DNA of 5,773 nt from an uncultured Faecalibacterium sp. Lineage in GTDB: Bacteria > Bacillota > Clostridia > Oscillospirales > Ruminococcaceae. The notes beneath the pieces are model-generated. The model saw nothing but the letters and a program-made list of their open reading frames with translations. It searched no databases and had not been told where the DNA came from. Of this stretch, positions 1 through 5,773 are shown in pieces (the stretch's first letter is position 1; each line of letters opens with the position of its first letter). Position numbers and translations under genes: made by a program. Location of the stretch: assembly GCA_900765705.1 (NCBI GenBank), contig CAAFSR010000428.1:1-5773 (forward strand). The letters run 5' to 3'.

Positions 1-1164
<1,164 letters not shown>

Positions 1165-1165
<1 letters not shown>

Positions 1166-1572
1166 TGAACAAGTTCATGCTGAACATCACAGCGTCCAGC
1201 GGCGAGTTCTATCAGGGCGACTGCGAGGATCTGACCCTGCCCATCAGCGATGGCATCTACGGCGTGCAGGCCGGGCATAACCCGGTGCTGGTGGCGCTGC
1301 ACATGGGCATCCTCCACTTTGAGGTGGACGGCAAAGCCCGGGATGTGCTGGTGGGTGACGGCATTGCCGAGGTGACCCCCGCCTATGTGATGGTGCTGGT
1401 GGACAGCGCCGAGAACCCGGAGGACATCGATAAAAACCGTGCCGAGGCTGCCCGTGTCCGCGCCGAGGAACGGCTGCAGCACGAGCAGAGCATGCACGAG
1501 TATTACCAGAGCAAAATTGCCCTGAATCGTGCTATGCAGCGCCTGCAGACCGCCGCAAAGTATAAGCGCTGA
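1165..1572 (+). CDS. atpC: F1Fo ATP synthase subunit epsilon
   Basis: This is the epsilon subunit of the F1 central stalk, which links rotation to the catalytic head and can inhibit ATP hydrolysis. It has 135 residues, a normal length. The first ~85 residues match the N-terminal beta-sandwich, including the segment around GIYGVQAGHNPVLVAL (residues 31-46). Residues ~88-133 form the charged alpha-helical hairpin, beginning near DIDKNRAEAARVRAEERL, so the regulatory C-terminal domain is present. The ATG shares its A with the atpD stop codon (TGATG). The purine-rich stretch GAGGAAAAGGG (bases 1142-1152) lies rather far upstream for a Shine-Dalgarno site, so translational coupling to atpD is likely. 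A strong terminator follows 24 bases after the stop, making this the last gene of the operon. Confidence 0.97.
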
Positions 1573-1596
1573 GGCATCGCACCCTCGCTTTATCAG

Positions 1597-1646
1597 AAAA
1601 AATCCCTGTTTGCCCGTGGCAGTGCCCGGGCAGACGGGGATTTTTT
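1597..1646 (+). terminator. Intrinsic terminator of the atp operon
   Basis: Two 20-base arms (1597-1616 and 1627-1646) pair along their whole length with only two G-T wobbles. The 10-base loop can itself close as GGC/GCC. The right arm ends in six T's, and the left arm starts with six A's, so the hairpin could also stop transcription arriving from the opposite strand. It lies just after the atpC stop. Confidence 0.9.
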
Positions 1647-1657
1647 GTTGGAAATAC

Positions 1658-1686
1658 TTGACAGGTTCCCTCTAAAGTGATATGAT
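1658..1686 (+). promoter_or_regulatory. Near-consensus sigma-A promoter for the SPFH/RHH unit
   Basis: A perfect -35 hexamer TTGACA (1658-1663) is followed by a 17-base spacer and the -10 hexamer TATGAT (1681-1686), one base from consensus. Transcription should begin near 1692-1694, giving a leader of about 43 bases before the SPFH start codon. The promoter begins only 12 bases after the atp terminator, so the downstream unit is independently and probably strongly expressed. No obvious operator overlaps it. Confidence 0.85.
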
Positions 1687-1720
1687 TTTGATATCAGAAA
1701 GAAATACTTCCGACCCTGAT

Positions 1721-1729
1721 AAGGAGGGA
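1721..1729 (+). promoter_or_regulatory. Ribosome binding site that fixes the SPFH start
   Basis: AAGGAGGGA is a near-perfect Shine-Dalgarno sequence six bases before the ATG at 1736. The upstream in-frame ATG at 1682 lies inside the -10 box, ahead of the expected transcript start, so it cannot be used from this promoter. Confidence 0.9.
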
Positions 1730-1735
1730 CTTGTT

Positions 1736-2773
1736 ATGGAAGAAAAAATTTTGAATACCCGCAAAAACGGCATGGCTATGCTGCTGCTCACCCTGCTGGG
1801 CTATGTGGCATCTATTGCCCTGTTCATTTACAGCATCACCCTGCTGAATGCAGACCGGATGCTTCTGGGCTTGCCGCTGCTGATCTTGTCCATTGCGTAT
1901 TGGATCGCAGGCATCTTCCTGTTCTGCGGCCTTAAGGTGCTAAAGCCGCAGGAGGCGCTGGTGCTCACCCTGTTTGGCGATTACATCGGCACCCTGAAGG
2001 GACAGGGCTTTTACTGGGTAAACCCCTTCTGCACCGCCGTCAACCCTGCCGCAGGCACCCGCCTGAGCCAGAGCGGGGATGTGAACAGCAAGGAAAACAG
2101 CGTGGCTGCGCTGTTTGGCAATAACGGTCAGAATGCGCAGATGAGCGTTGAGTCCATGAGCAAAAAGATCTCGCTCAAGATGATGACCCTGAACAACTCC
2201 CGCCAGAAGATCAACGATTGTCTGGGTAATCCGGTGGAGATCGGCATTGCAGTCATCTGGCGCGTGACCGATACCGCCAAGGCGGTGTTCAACGTGGATA
2301 ACTATAAGGAATACCTCTCCCTGCAGTGCGACAGCGCCCTGCGCAACGTGGTGCGGGTGTACCCCTACGATGTTGCCCCCAACGTGGACACCACCGGCGA
2401 CGGCGTAGCCGACGAGGGCAGCCTGCGCGGCTCCTCGGAGGTGGTGGCTGCCCGCATCCGGGACGAGATCCAGAAGAATGTGGCCGAGGCCGGTATCGAG
2501 GTAGTGGAAGCCCGCATCACCTATCTGGCTTACGCACCGGAGATCGCAGCAGTCATGCTGCAGCGCCAGCAGGCCAGTGCCATCATCGATGCCCGTAAGA
2601 TGATCGTGGACGGCGCTGTGGGCATGGTGGAAATGGCGCTGGATCGTCTGAACGAAAACAAGGTTGTGGAACTGGACGATGAGCGTAAGGCGGCAATGGT
2701 GTCTAATCTGCTGGTGGTGCTGTGCGGCAACCGCGATGCACAGCCCATTGTGAACAGCGGCAGCCTGTACTGA
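1736..2773 (+). CDS. SPFH/Band 7 domain membrane protein
   Basis: This is a 345-residue membrane protein of the SPFH (stomatin/prohibitin/flotillin/HflK) superfamily, whose members form large oligomers at membranes. Its specific role is not known to me. Residues ~12-36 and ~41-65 form two hydrophobic helices. The SPFH fold then begins with KPQEALVLTLFGDYIGTLKGQGFYWVNPF (70-98, in part), continues through NPVEIGIAVIWRVTDTAKAVF (165-185), and is followed by an alanine-, arginine- and glutamate-rich helical region (~232-312, containing AARIRDEIQKNVAEAGIEVV and LQRQQASAIIDAR). Two additions stand out: a polar N/Q/S-rich stretch at ~103-143 and a loop DTTGDGVADEG (218-228) resembling a calcium-binding loop. 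The start is set by the AAGGAGGGA site. The stop overlaps the next gene's ATG by one base, so the two products are probably made together. Confidence 0.9.
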   Translation: MEEKILNTRKNGMAMLLLTLLGYVASIALFIYSITLLNADRMLLGLPLLILSIAYWIAGIFLFCGLKVLKPQEALVLTLFGDYIGTLKGQGFYWVNPFCTAVNPAAGTRLSQSGDVNSKENSVAALFGNNGQNAQMSVESMSKKISLKMMTLNNSRQKINDCLGNPVEIGIAVIWRVTDTAKAVFNVDNYKEYLSLQCDSALRNVVRVYPYDVAPNVDTTGDGVADEGSLRGSSEVVAARIRDEIQKNVAEAGIEVVEARITYLAYAPEIAAVMLQRQQASAIIDARKMIVDGAVGMVEMALDRLNENKVVELDDERKAAMVSNLLVVLCGNRDAQPIVNSGSLY

Positions 2774-2973
2774 TGGCCGAGCCGAAAAAGCAGGTGCCCC
2801 TGCGCCTGAACGCCAAGCTCTACGATGCCCTTGCCGCTTGGGCAGAGGATGACTTCCGCTCGGTGAACGGGCAGATCGAATATCTGCTCACCGAGTGCGT
2901 GCGTCAGCGCAAAAAGAACGGGAAATATGTCTCCGACCAGCTGGATGTTCCGCCGGAACTGGATCTCCATTGA
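2773..2973 (+). CDS. Small Arc-like ribbon-helix-helix protein
   Basis: This 66-residue protein has the layout of a ribbon-helix-helix DNA-binding protein. A short strand KQVPLRLN (~6-13) is followed by helix A (AKLYDALAAWAEDD, ~14-27) and helix B (SVNGQIEYLLTECVRQR, ~30-46), then a basic patch RKKNGK and an acidic tail. Proteins of this type (Arc/MetJ-like) dimerise and insert the strand pair into the DNA major groove. The ATG shares its A with the SPFH stop codon (TGATG), and there is no Shine-Dalgarno sequence just upstream, which indicates translational coupling. A similar small Arc-like protein beside an SPFH gene is, from memory, a recurring arrangement in Firmicutes. The target is unknown: it could regulate its own promoter, or use the fold for protein contacts with the SPFH scaffold. 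No toxin gene is adjacent, so calling it an antitoxin is not supported. Confidence 0.82.
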   Translation: MAEPKKQVPLRLNAKLYDALAAWAEDDFRSVNGQIEYLLTECVRQRKKNGKYVSDQLDVPPELDLH

Positions 2974-3004
2974 AGCACCCGCGACAAACATAAATTATAA
3001 AATA

Positions 3005-3035
3005 AGGCCGCTGCACAAAACCGGTGCAGCGGCCT
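3005..3035 (+). terminator. Intrinsic terminator after the SPFH/RHH unit
   Basis: A perfect 12-base-pair GC-rich stem (3005-3016 with 3024-3035) encloses a 7-base loop and is followed by the moderately T-rich tail GTTGTTTG. It lies 31 bases after the ribbon-helix-helix stop codon. An A-rich stretch precedes the stem, so it may also act on the minus strand. Confidence 0.8.
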
Positions 3036-3222
3036 GTTGTTTGTCCGGATAAAGCCGAACTTCCCGGTAGAAAGAGGGAACAAATAAATGCGGATTTGAT
3101 ATATCAGCTGACCGTGCAATGCTCCGGTATTTCGTCGAAAAAAGCGAATGAAGCCGTAAAAAAGCCTTGATGCGCCCGGAGAAGATGGACAGATATCTGG
3201 GCGAAAACGTTTCTTTTTTGGG

Positions 3223-3236
3223 ATTTTCCGGAAAAT
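3223..3236. promoter_or_regulatory. 14-base palindrome, candidate operator
   Basis: ATTTTCCGGAAAAT is a perfect inverted repeat ending three bases before the predicted -35 box of the receiver/SARP regulator gene. Its symmetry and position suit a dimeric regulator, possibly the product of that gene. SARP-type proteins more often bind direct repeats, so the binding partner is open. Confidence 0.35.
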
Positions 3237-3239
3237 AAC

Positions 3240-3268
3240 TTGCCTAAAACTTTGCGGCATGCTAAACT
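3240..3268 (+). promoter_or_regulatory. Likely extended -10 promoter of the regulator gene
   Basis: A -35-like TTGCCT (3240-3245), a 17-base spacer and TAAACT (3263-3268) preceded by TGC (3260-3262) make an extended -10 promoter. Each hexamer matches consensus at four of six positions. Transcription would start near 3275, about 39 bases before the GTG start. Confidence 0.5.
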
Positions 3269-3313
3269 AACAACAGGCAATGATGAAGTGCGAAACAGGC
3301 AGGGGGTGAAGCT

Positions 3314-4159
3314 GTGAAAATACTGGTCGTGGATGATGGTCAGCTTGCGATCAATTCGCTGATCCGTATCCTGTGCCGGGTGGCACCGGACTGTGATTAT
3401 ATCAGTGCCATGACGACCGACGACGCCCTGACATGGATGCGGCAGGGGCCGATGGATGCGGCTTTCCTGAACTTGGAAATGCCGGGTATGAACGGCCTTG
3501 CCCTTGCCCGTATGATCCAGAAGCTGCAGCCCCGTTGTAACCTCATCGTGGTCACAGAGCACCCGGAGTATGCGCTGGAGGCGCTGCAGATCTTCGTCAG
3601 CGGTTTTCTGCTTAAGCCTGCCAACGAGGCCGATGTGCGCAGCGTGCTGGAAAATCTGCGCTACCCGCCGGAAAGTGCGCCGGTTGGCATCAAGATCCAG
3701 TGCTTCGGTAATTTCGAGATCTTTGTGGGCGGACGTCCGCTCTCCTTCAAGCGCAGCAAAAGCAAGGAGCTGCTGGCCTATCTTGTGGACCGCAACGGTG
3801 CTACCTGTACCAACGGCGAAATGCTGGCTGTCCTGTGGGAGGACAAGCCCGATACCGCCTCGCTGCACAGCCATCTGCGCAATTTGATCTTTGACCTCAG
3901 CCACACGCTGGAGGATGCAGGGGTCAACGGGCTTTTGGTGCGTGGCCGCAGCACGCTGGCGCTGGATACCAGCAAGGTGGACTGCGATTACTACAACTTT
4001 CTGCGCGGAGACCGCTCGGCCTTCAACTCCTACCGTGGCGAGTATATGACCCAGTATTCATGGGCAGAGGTCACCCGCTCGGCGCTGCGTCAGCAGGCTG
4101 CCGCTGCTCCCAGAAGCGGGGCGATTCCCAGCTACTACGTCCCGCCCACGGGTTTTTAA
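3314..4159 (+). CDS. Receiver-SARP/winged-helix regulator with degenerate receiver
   Basis: This 281-residue cytoplasmic transcription regulator pairs an N-terminal receiver domain (1-~118) with an OmpR/SARP-like winged-helix domain (~126-222). It ends in a short segment (~223-262, VDCDYYNFLRGD...YRGEYMTQYSWAE) resembling the start of a bacterial transcriptional activation domain, and a proline/alanine-rich tail. The receiver keeps the acidic pair D7-D8, the switch T81 and K101 followed by proline. The phosphoacceptor position in FLNLEMPGMNG is N53 (codon AAC, 3470-3472) rather than aspartate, so ordinary phosphorylation is not expected. The start is GTG, preceded by AGGGGG (3301-3306) seven bases upstream. 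No histidine kinase gene is next to it. The fold assignment is firm, and the target genes are unknown. Confidence 0.9.
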   Translation: MKILVVDDGQLAINSLIRILCRVAPDCDYISAMTTDDALTWMRQGPMDAAFLNLEMPGMNGLALARMIQKLQPRCNLIVVTEHPEYALEALQIFVSGFLLKPANEADVRSVLENLRYPPESAPVGIKIQCFGNFEIFVGGRPLSFKRSKSKELLAYLVDRNGATCTNGEMLAVLWEDKPDTASLHSHLRNLIFDLSHTLEDAGVNGLLVRGRSTLALDTSKVDCDYYNFLRGDRSAFNSYRGEYMTQYSWAEVTRSALRQQAAAAPRSGAIPSYYVPPTGF

Positions 4160-4174
4160 ACTGCATAAAACACC

Positions 4175-4210
4175 AAAGGCTGCTGCGCAAAACGATGCGC
4201 AGCAGCCTTT
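4175..4210. terminator. Bidirectional intrinsic terminator
   Basis: A perfect 14-base-pair stem (4175-4188 with 4197-4210), extendable by one A-T pair, closes a short loop. It carries AAA at one foot and TTT at the other. It lies 15 bases past the regulator stop on the plus strand and 8 bases past the ogt stop on the minus strand, so it can serve both convergent genes. The minus-strand tail (GGTGTTTT) is the more T-rich. Confidence 0.85.
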
Positions 4211-4218
4211 ATCTTATC

Positions 4219-4689
4219 TCAAAACCGCTCCAGTTCCAGCAGATATTCCTTGATGTCCAGCCCCTCGGCGTAGCCGGTCAGGCTACCGTTTGTCCCGATG
4301 ACCCGGTGGCAGGGCACAACGATGCACAGCGGGTTGTGGTGGCAGGCGCTGCCCACGGCGCGGCTTGCCTTGGGCTTGCCCAGTGCCGCCGCTAATTGGC
4401 CGTAGGTGCGCACCTCCCCGTAGGGGATCTTGCACAGCTGCGCCCACACCGCCTGCTGAAAGGCCGTGCCCTTTGGGGACAGCGGCAGGTCAAACTCCCG
4501 GCGCACCCCGGCAAAATATTCGTTCAGCTGCTCCTCTGCCTCCTGCAGCAAGGGCGTTTCCACCACCCGGCGGGGCAGCGGCTCCAGCTCCGGCGCGCCG
4601 TCCGGGCAAAAATGTACCCCGCACAGCGCGTCGTTCTCCTCCTCTAAACAGATGGCGCCAAGGATGCTGTTGATGTACCAGACGTTCAA
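4219..4689 (-). CDS. ogt: Methylated-DNA--protein-cysteine methyltransferase
   Basis: This is a suicide DNA repair protein that moves the alkyl group from O6-alkylguanine (and O4-alkylthymine) to its own cysteine. With the chosen start it has 156 residues. The active site PCHR is at 126-129 (acceptor C127, H128). The arginine finger lies in SRAVGSA (R110), the conserved asparagine in HHNPL (N119), and the closing glutamate in LLELE near the C-terminus. The N-terminal domain begins MNVWYINSILGAICL, typical of the family. The start is TTG at 4689, because a GGAAGAGG site sits six bases before it and the family alignment begins there. An earlier in-frame TTG at 4713 has no ribosome binding site. 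The loop normally GYAGGL or GYGGGL reads GYAEGL, a mild variation. No Ada-type regulatory domain is present. It is transcribed divergently from the sirtuin gene. Confidence 0.95.
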   Translation of the reverse strand: MNVWYINSILGAICLEEENDALCGVHFCPDGAPELEPLPRRVVETPLLQEAEEQLNEYFAGVRREFDLPLSPKGTAFQQAVWAQLCKIPYGEVRTYGQLAAALGKPKASRAVGSACHHNPLCIVVPCHRVIGTNGSLTGYAEGLDIKEYLLELERF

Positions 4690-4695
4690 AACCGG

Positions 4696-4704
4696 CCTCT
4701 TCCT
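4696..4704 (-). promoter_or_regulatory. Ribosome binding site that fixes the ogt TTG start
   Basis: Read on the minus strand, AGGAAGAGG ends six bases before the TTG at 4689-4687. It supports this unusual start over the TTG at 4713, which lies upstream of the site. Confidence 0.75.
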
Positions 4705-4718
4705 TTCCTGCAAGAATG

Positions 4719-4727
4719 TGCTATACT
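4719..4727 (+). promoter_or_regulatory. Extended -10 promoter element for the sirtuin gene
   Basis: TGCTATACT contains the extended -10 TG dinucleotide and a TATACT hexamer one base from TATAAT. The region 17 bases upstream (CTTCCT) is a poor -35 match, as is tolerated with extended -10 promoters. Transcription would start near 4734, about 43 bases before the sirtuin ATG. Confidence 0.55.
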
Positions 4728-4733
4728 GGTACT

Positions 4734-4742
4734 ATCTTAACA
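4734..4742 (-). promoter_or_regulatory. Possible extended -10 promoter element for ogt
   Basis: On the minus strand the bases read TGTTAAGAT: an extended -10 TG plus a TAAGAT hexamer (4 of 6). A weak -35-like TTTCCT lies 17 bases upstream (4757-4762). Transcription would begin near 4727, about 38 bases before the TTG start. An alternative -10, TATAGC (4725-4720), overlaps the sirtuin -10 but has no -35. Confidence 0.35.
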
Positions 4743-4776
4743 CAAAAGCTTCCGTGAGGAAAGGGGCGTTTCAACT

Positions 4777-5499
4777 ATGGTCAAGGCACTGGAAGAACTC
4801 ATTGCAAAAAGCAGCAGCATTGTCTTTTTCGGCGGCGCAGGCGTTTCTACGGAAAGCGGCATCCCGGACTTCCGCAGTGTGGACGGCCTGTACCACCAGA
4901 AATACGACTACCCGCCCGAAACCATTCTCAGCCATACCTTCTGGGAGGAAAACCCGGAAGAATTTTACCGTTTTTACCGCGATAAACTGATCGTAAAGGG
5001 GGCAAAGCCCAATGCTGCCCATCTGCGGCTGGCAAAGCTGGAACGGCAGGGCAAGCTGCGGGCAGTTGTCACCCAGAACATCGATGGCCTGCATCAGGCG
5101 GCAGGCAGCAAGACCGTGTACGAGCTGCACGGCAGCACCCTGCGCAACTACTGCACCCGCTGCGGCAAATTTTACGATGTGGATTTTATGGCAAACAGCA
5201 CCGGCGTGCCCCGCTGCACCGCGTGCGGCGGCATTGTAAAGCCGGACGTGGTGCTTTACGAGGAGGGCTTGGACGAGCAGGTGCTGTCCGGCGCGGTGGA
5301 TGCCATCCGCCATGCAGATACCCTCATCATCGGCGGCACCAGTCTGGTGGTGTACCCCGCCGCCGGGCTCATCCGGTACTTCCGGGGCGATAACCTGGTA
5401 GTCATCAATATGCAGCCTACCGGTGCCGATGCCTCCGCCGACCTGTGCATTGCAAAGCCCATTGGGCAGGTGCTGAGCGAGGACATCTTGCTGGACTGA
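4777..5499 (+). CDS. Sir2-family NAD-dependent protein deacylase
   Basis: This cytoplasmic sirtuin removes acyl groups from lysine side chains, consuming NAD+ and releasing nicotinamide and O-acyl-ADP-ribose. It has 240 residues, normal for bacterial sirtuins. The NAD-binding segment GAGVSTESGIPDFR spans 20-33, TQNIDGLHQ is at 99-107, and the catalytic histidine is H118 in ELHGS. Four zinc-binding cysteines form two pairs (C126/C129 and C147/C150). GGTSLVVYPAAGL (186-198) closes the Rossmann fold. By my alignment from memory to E. coli CobB, the Y-x-x-R pair used for succinyl/malonyl lysine is Y64-x-x-Y67, favouring an ordinary deacetylase. AAGGGG (4761-4766) lies 10 bases before the ATG. The gene is divergent from ogt and followed by a weak hairpin. 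It could be named cobB or srtN by function, but I do not assign a symbol. Confidence 0.95.
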   Translation: MVKALEELIAKSSSIVFFGGAGVSTESGIPDFRSVDGLYHQKYDYPPETILSHTFWEENPEEFYRFYRDKLIVKGAKPNAAHLRLAKLERQGKLRAVVTQNIDGLHQAAGSKTVYELHGSTLRNYCTRCGKFYDVDFMANSTGVPRCTACGGIVKPDVVLYEEGLDEQVLSGAVDAIRHADTLIIGGTSLVVYPAAGLIRYFRGDNLVVINMQPTGADASADLCIAKPIGQVLSEDILLD

Positions 5500-5513
5500 T
5501 TTTTCCGCTGTAA

Positions 5514-5531
5514 GGCGCGCTGTTTCGCGCC
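5514..5531 (+). terminator. Weak candidate terminator after the sirtuin gene
   Basis: GGCGCG (5514-5519) pairs perfectly with CGCGCC (5526-5531) around a 6-base loop. No T-run follows directly: the first is four T's about 12 bases later. It may attenuate rather than end transcription, so the next gene could be partly co-transcribed. Confidence 0.35.
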
Positions 5532-5590
5532 GGTTCGCACACAGTTTTCCGTATGCTGTTTGACAGAACAACAGAACGGAGGAACTGCAA

Positions 5591-5773
5591 ATGATCCATG
5601 TATGCGACCCGCCGCGGCAGCGGCAGGTACGGCGACTTTCCGCCGAAGAATTTTTTACATTGGTGCGCTGCGGCGGAGCGGGCTTTTACCGCCCCTGTAC
5701 CGAGGTGCTGCGGATGCTGACCGCAGGCGAGGCGTGGGGCACCTCCGGGGCTGCGCTGCTGGTGCTGCCCCTC
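5591..5773 (+). CDS. Unrecognised protein, N-terminal 61 residues (3' partial)
   Basis: An open frame runs from ATG at 5591 to the window end. It is preceded by GGAGGA (5578-5583) seven bases upstream, a strong ribosome binding site that makes this a real gene start. The visible product begins MIHVCDPPRQRQVRRLSAEEFF and ends GAALLVLPL. It is rich in arginine near the start and turns hydrophobic at the end, where a beta strand is likely. Three cysteines (residues 5, 29 and 38) show no metal-binding pattern. I see no family motif and give no function. It begins 91 bases after the sirtuin stop, with no clear promoter between them. Confidence 0.7.
   Translation, partial: MIHVCDPPRQRQVRRLSAEEFFTLVRCGGAGFYRPCTEVLRMLTAGEAWGTSGAALLVLPL

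Larger units (their letters stand above)
2974..3313 (+). other. Gene-free region between the RHH and regulator genes
   Basis: This 340-base stretch contains no convincing gene on either strand. The long minus-strand frames run antisense through the flanking genes and a terminator, and have no family-like motifs. It holds the terminator at 3005-3035, a weak hairpin (TTCCC/GGGAA, 3061-3080), three perfect palindromes (3097-3106, 3190-3199, 3223-3236), a long-range 6-base pairing (CTCCGG 3122-3127 with CCGGAG 3176-3181), and a likely promoter at 3240-3268. It is more AT-rich than the surrounding genes. I recognise no riboswitch class. Confidence 0.6.

Noticed and set aside
1682..1735. Upstream in-frame ATG adding 18 residues to the SPFH protein
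   Set aside because: The ATG lies within the -10 hexamer of a near-consensus promoter, before the expected transcript start, and has no ribosome binding site. The ATG at 1736 has an excellent one.
2773..2973. Antitoxin of a toxin-antitoxin pair
   Set aside because: The ribbon-helix-helix fold suits an antitoxin, but the coupled neighbour is a membrane SPFH protein rather than a toxin and no toxin gene follows.
2970..3001. Promoter formed by TTGAAG and TATAAA after the ribbon-helix-helix gene
   Set aside because: The spacing is about 20 bases, and any transcript would run at once into the terminator at 3005-3035.
3040..3240. Riboswitch or structured leader before the regulator
   Set aside because: The GC pairing 3122-3127/3176-3181 and scattered hairpins match no aptamer class that I know, and the likely promoter lies downstream of them.
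2904..3260. 118-codon open frame on the minus strand
   Set aside because: It runs through the terminator hairpin and antisense to the ribbon-helix-helix gene, with low-complexity content and no ribosome binding site that I could identify.
3104..3904. 266-codon open frame on the minus strand
   Set aside because: It is antisense to the regulator gene, whose protein has clear domains. The minus-strand product has no recognisable motif and reflects codon bias.
4690..4713. TTG at 4713 as the ogt start
   Set aside because: No Shine-Dalgarno sequence precedes it, and the strong purine-rich site lies downstream of it, correctly spaced for the TTG at 4689.
5560..5565. TTGACA as a -35 box for the last gene
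   Set aside because: A -10 at the right distance would fall on the ribosome binding site region (5583-5588), and no suitable hexamer is present.
4771..5571. 266-codon open frame on the minus strand
   Set aside because: It is antisense to the sirtuin gene, which has all catalytic and zinc-binding motifs. The antisense frame is a shadow.

Overview
The window looks like chromosomal DNA from a GC-rich gut clostridium. Protein style, strong Shine-Dalgarno sequences, sigma-A-type promoters and compact GC-rich hairpin terminators fit the Faecalibacterium/Oscillospiraceae group. That placement is an inference from sequence style and was not tested by a search. I see no IS element, CRISPR array, tRNA, rRNA or recognisable riboswitch.

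Layout: (1) 1-1572, end of an F1Fo ATP synthase operon: atpD (beta subunit, 5' end outside the window) and atpC (epsilon), overlapping by one base and closed by a strong hairpin terminator at 1597-1646. (2) 1658-3035, a self-contained two-gene unit: a near-consensus promoter, a two-helix membrane SPFH/Band 7 protein, and a 66-residue ribbon-helix-helix (Arc-like) protein that overlaps it by one base, then a terminator. (3) 2974-3313, a 340-base gene-free region holding that terminator, three short palindromes and a likely extended -10 promoter. (4) 3314-4159, a transcription regulator with a receiver domain fused to a SARP/OmpR-type winged helix. Its phosphoacceptor aspartate is replaced by asparagine. 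(5) A bidirectional terminator at 4175-4210 separates it from a convergent gene for an Ogt-type DNA alkyltransferase (minus strand, TTG start chosen from its ribosome binding site). (6) Divergent from ogt lies a Sir2-family NAD-dependent deacylase at 4777-5499, with face-to-face promoter elements in the 87-base spacer. (7) 5591-5773 is the start of an unrecognised gene cut by the window end.

Most of the window is ordinary housekeeping DNA. The points most worth a second look are the receiver domain without its aspartate and the palindromes upstream of it, the coupled SPFH plus ribbon-helix-helix pair, and the compact ogt/sir2 divergent control region. I do not see firm evidence for a wholly new system. 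The SPFH/ribbon-helix-helix pair is the best candidate for poorly understood biology.
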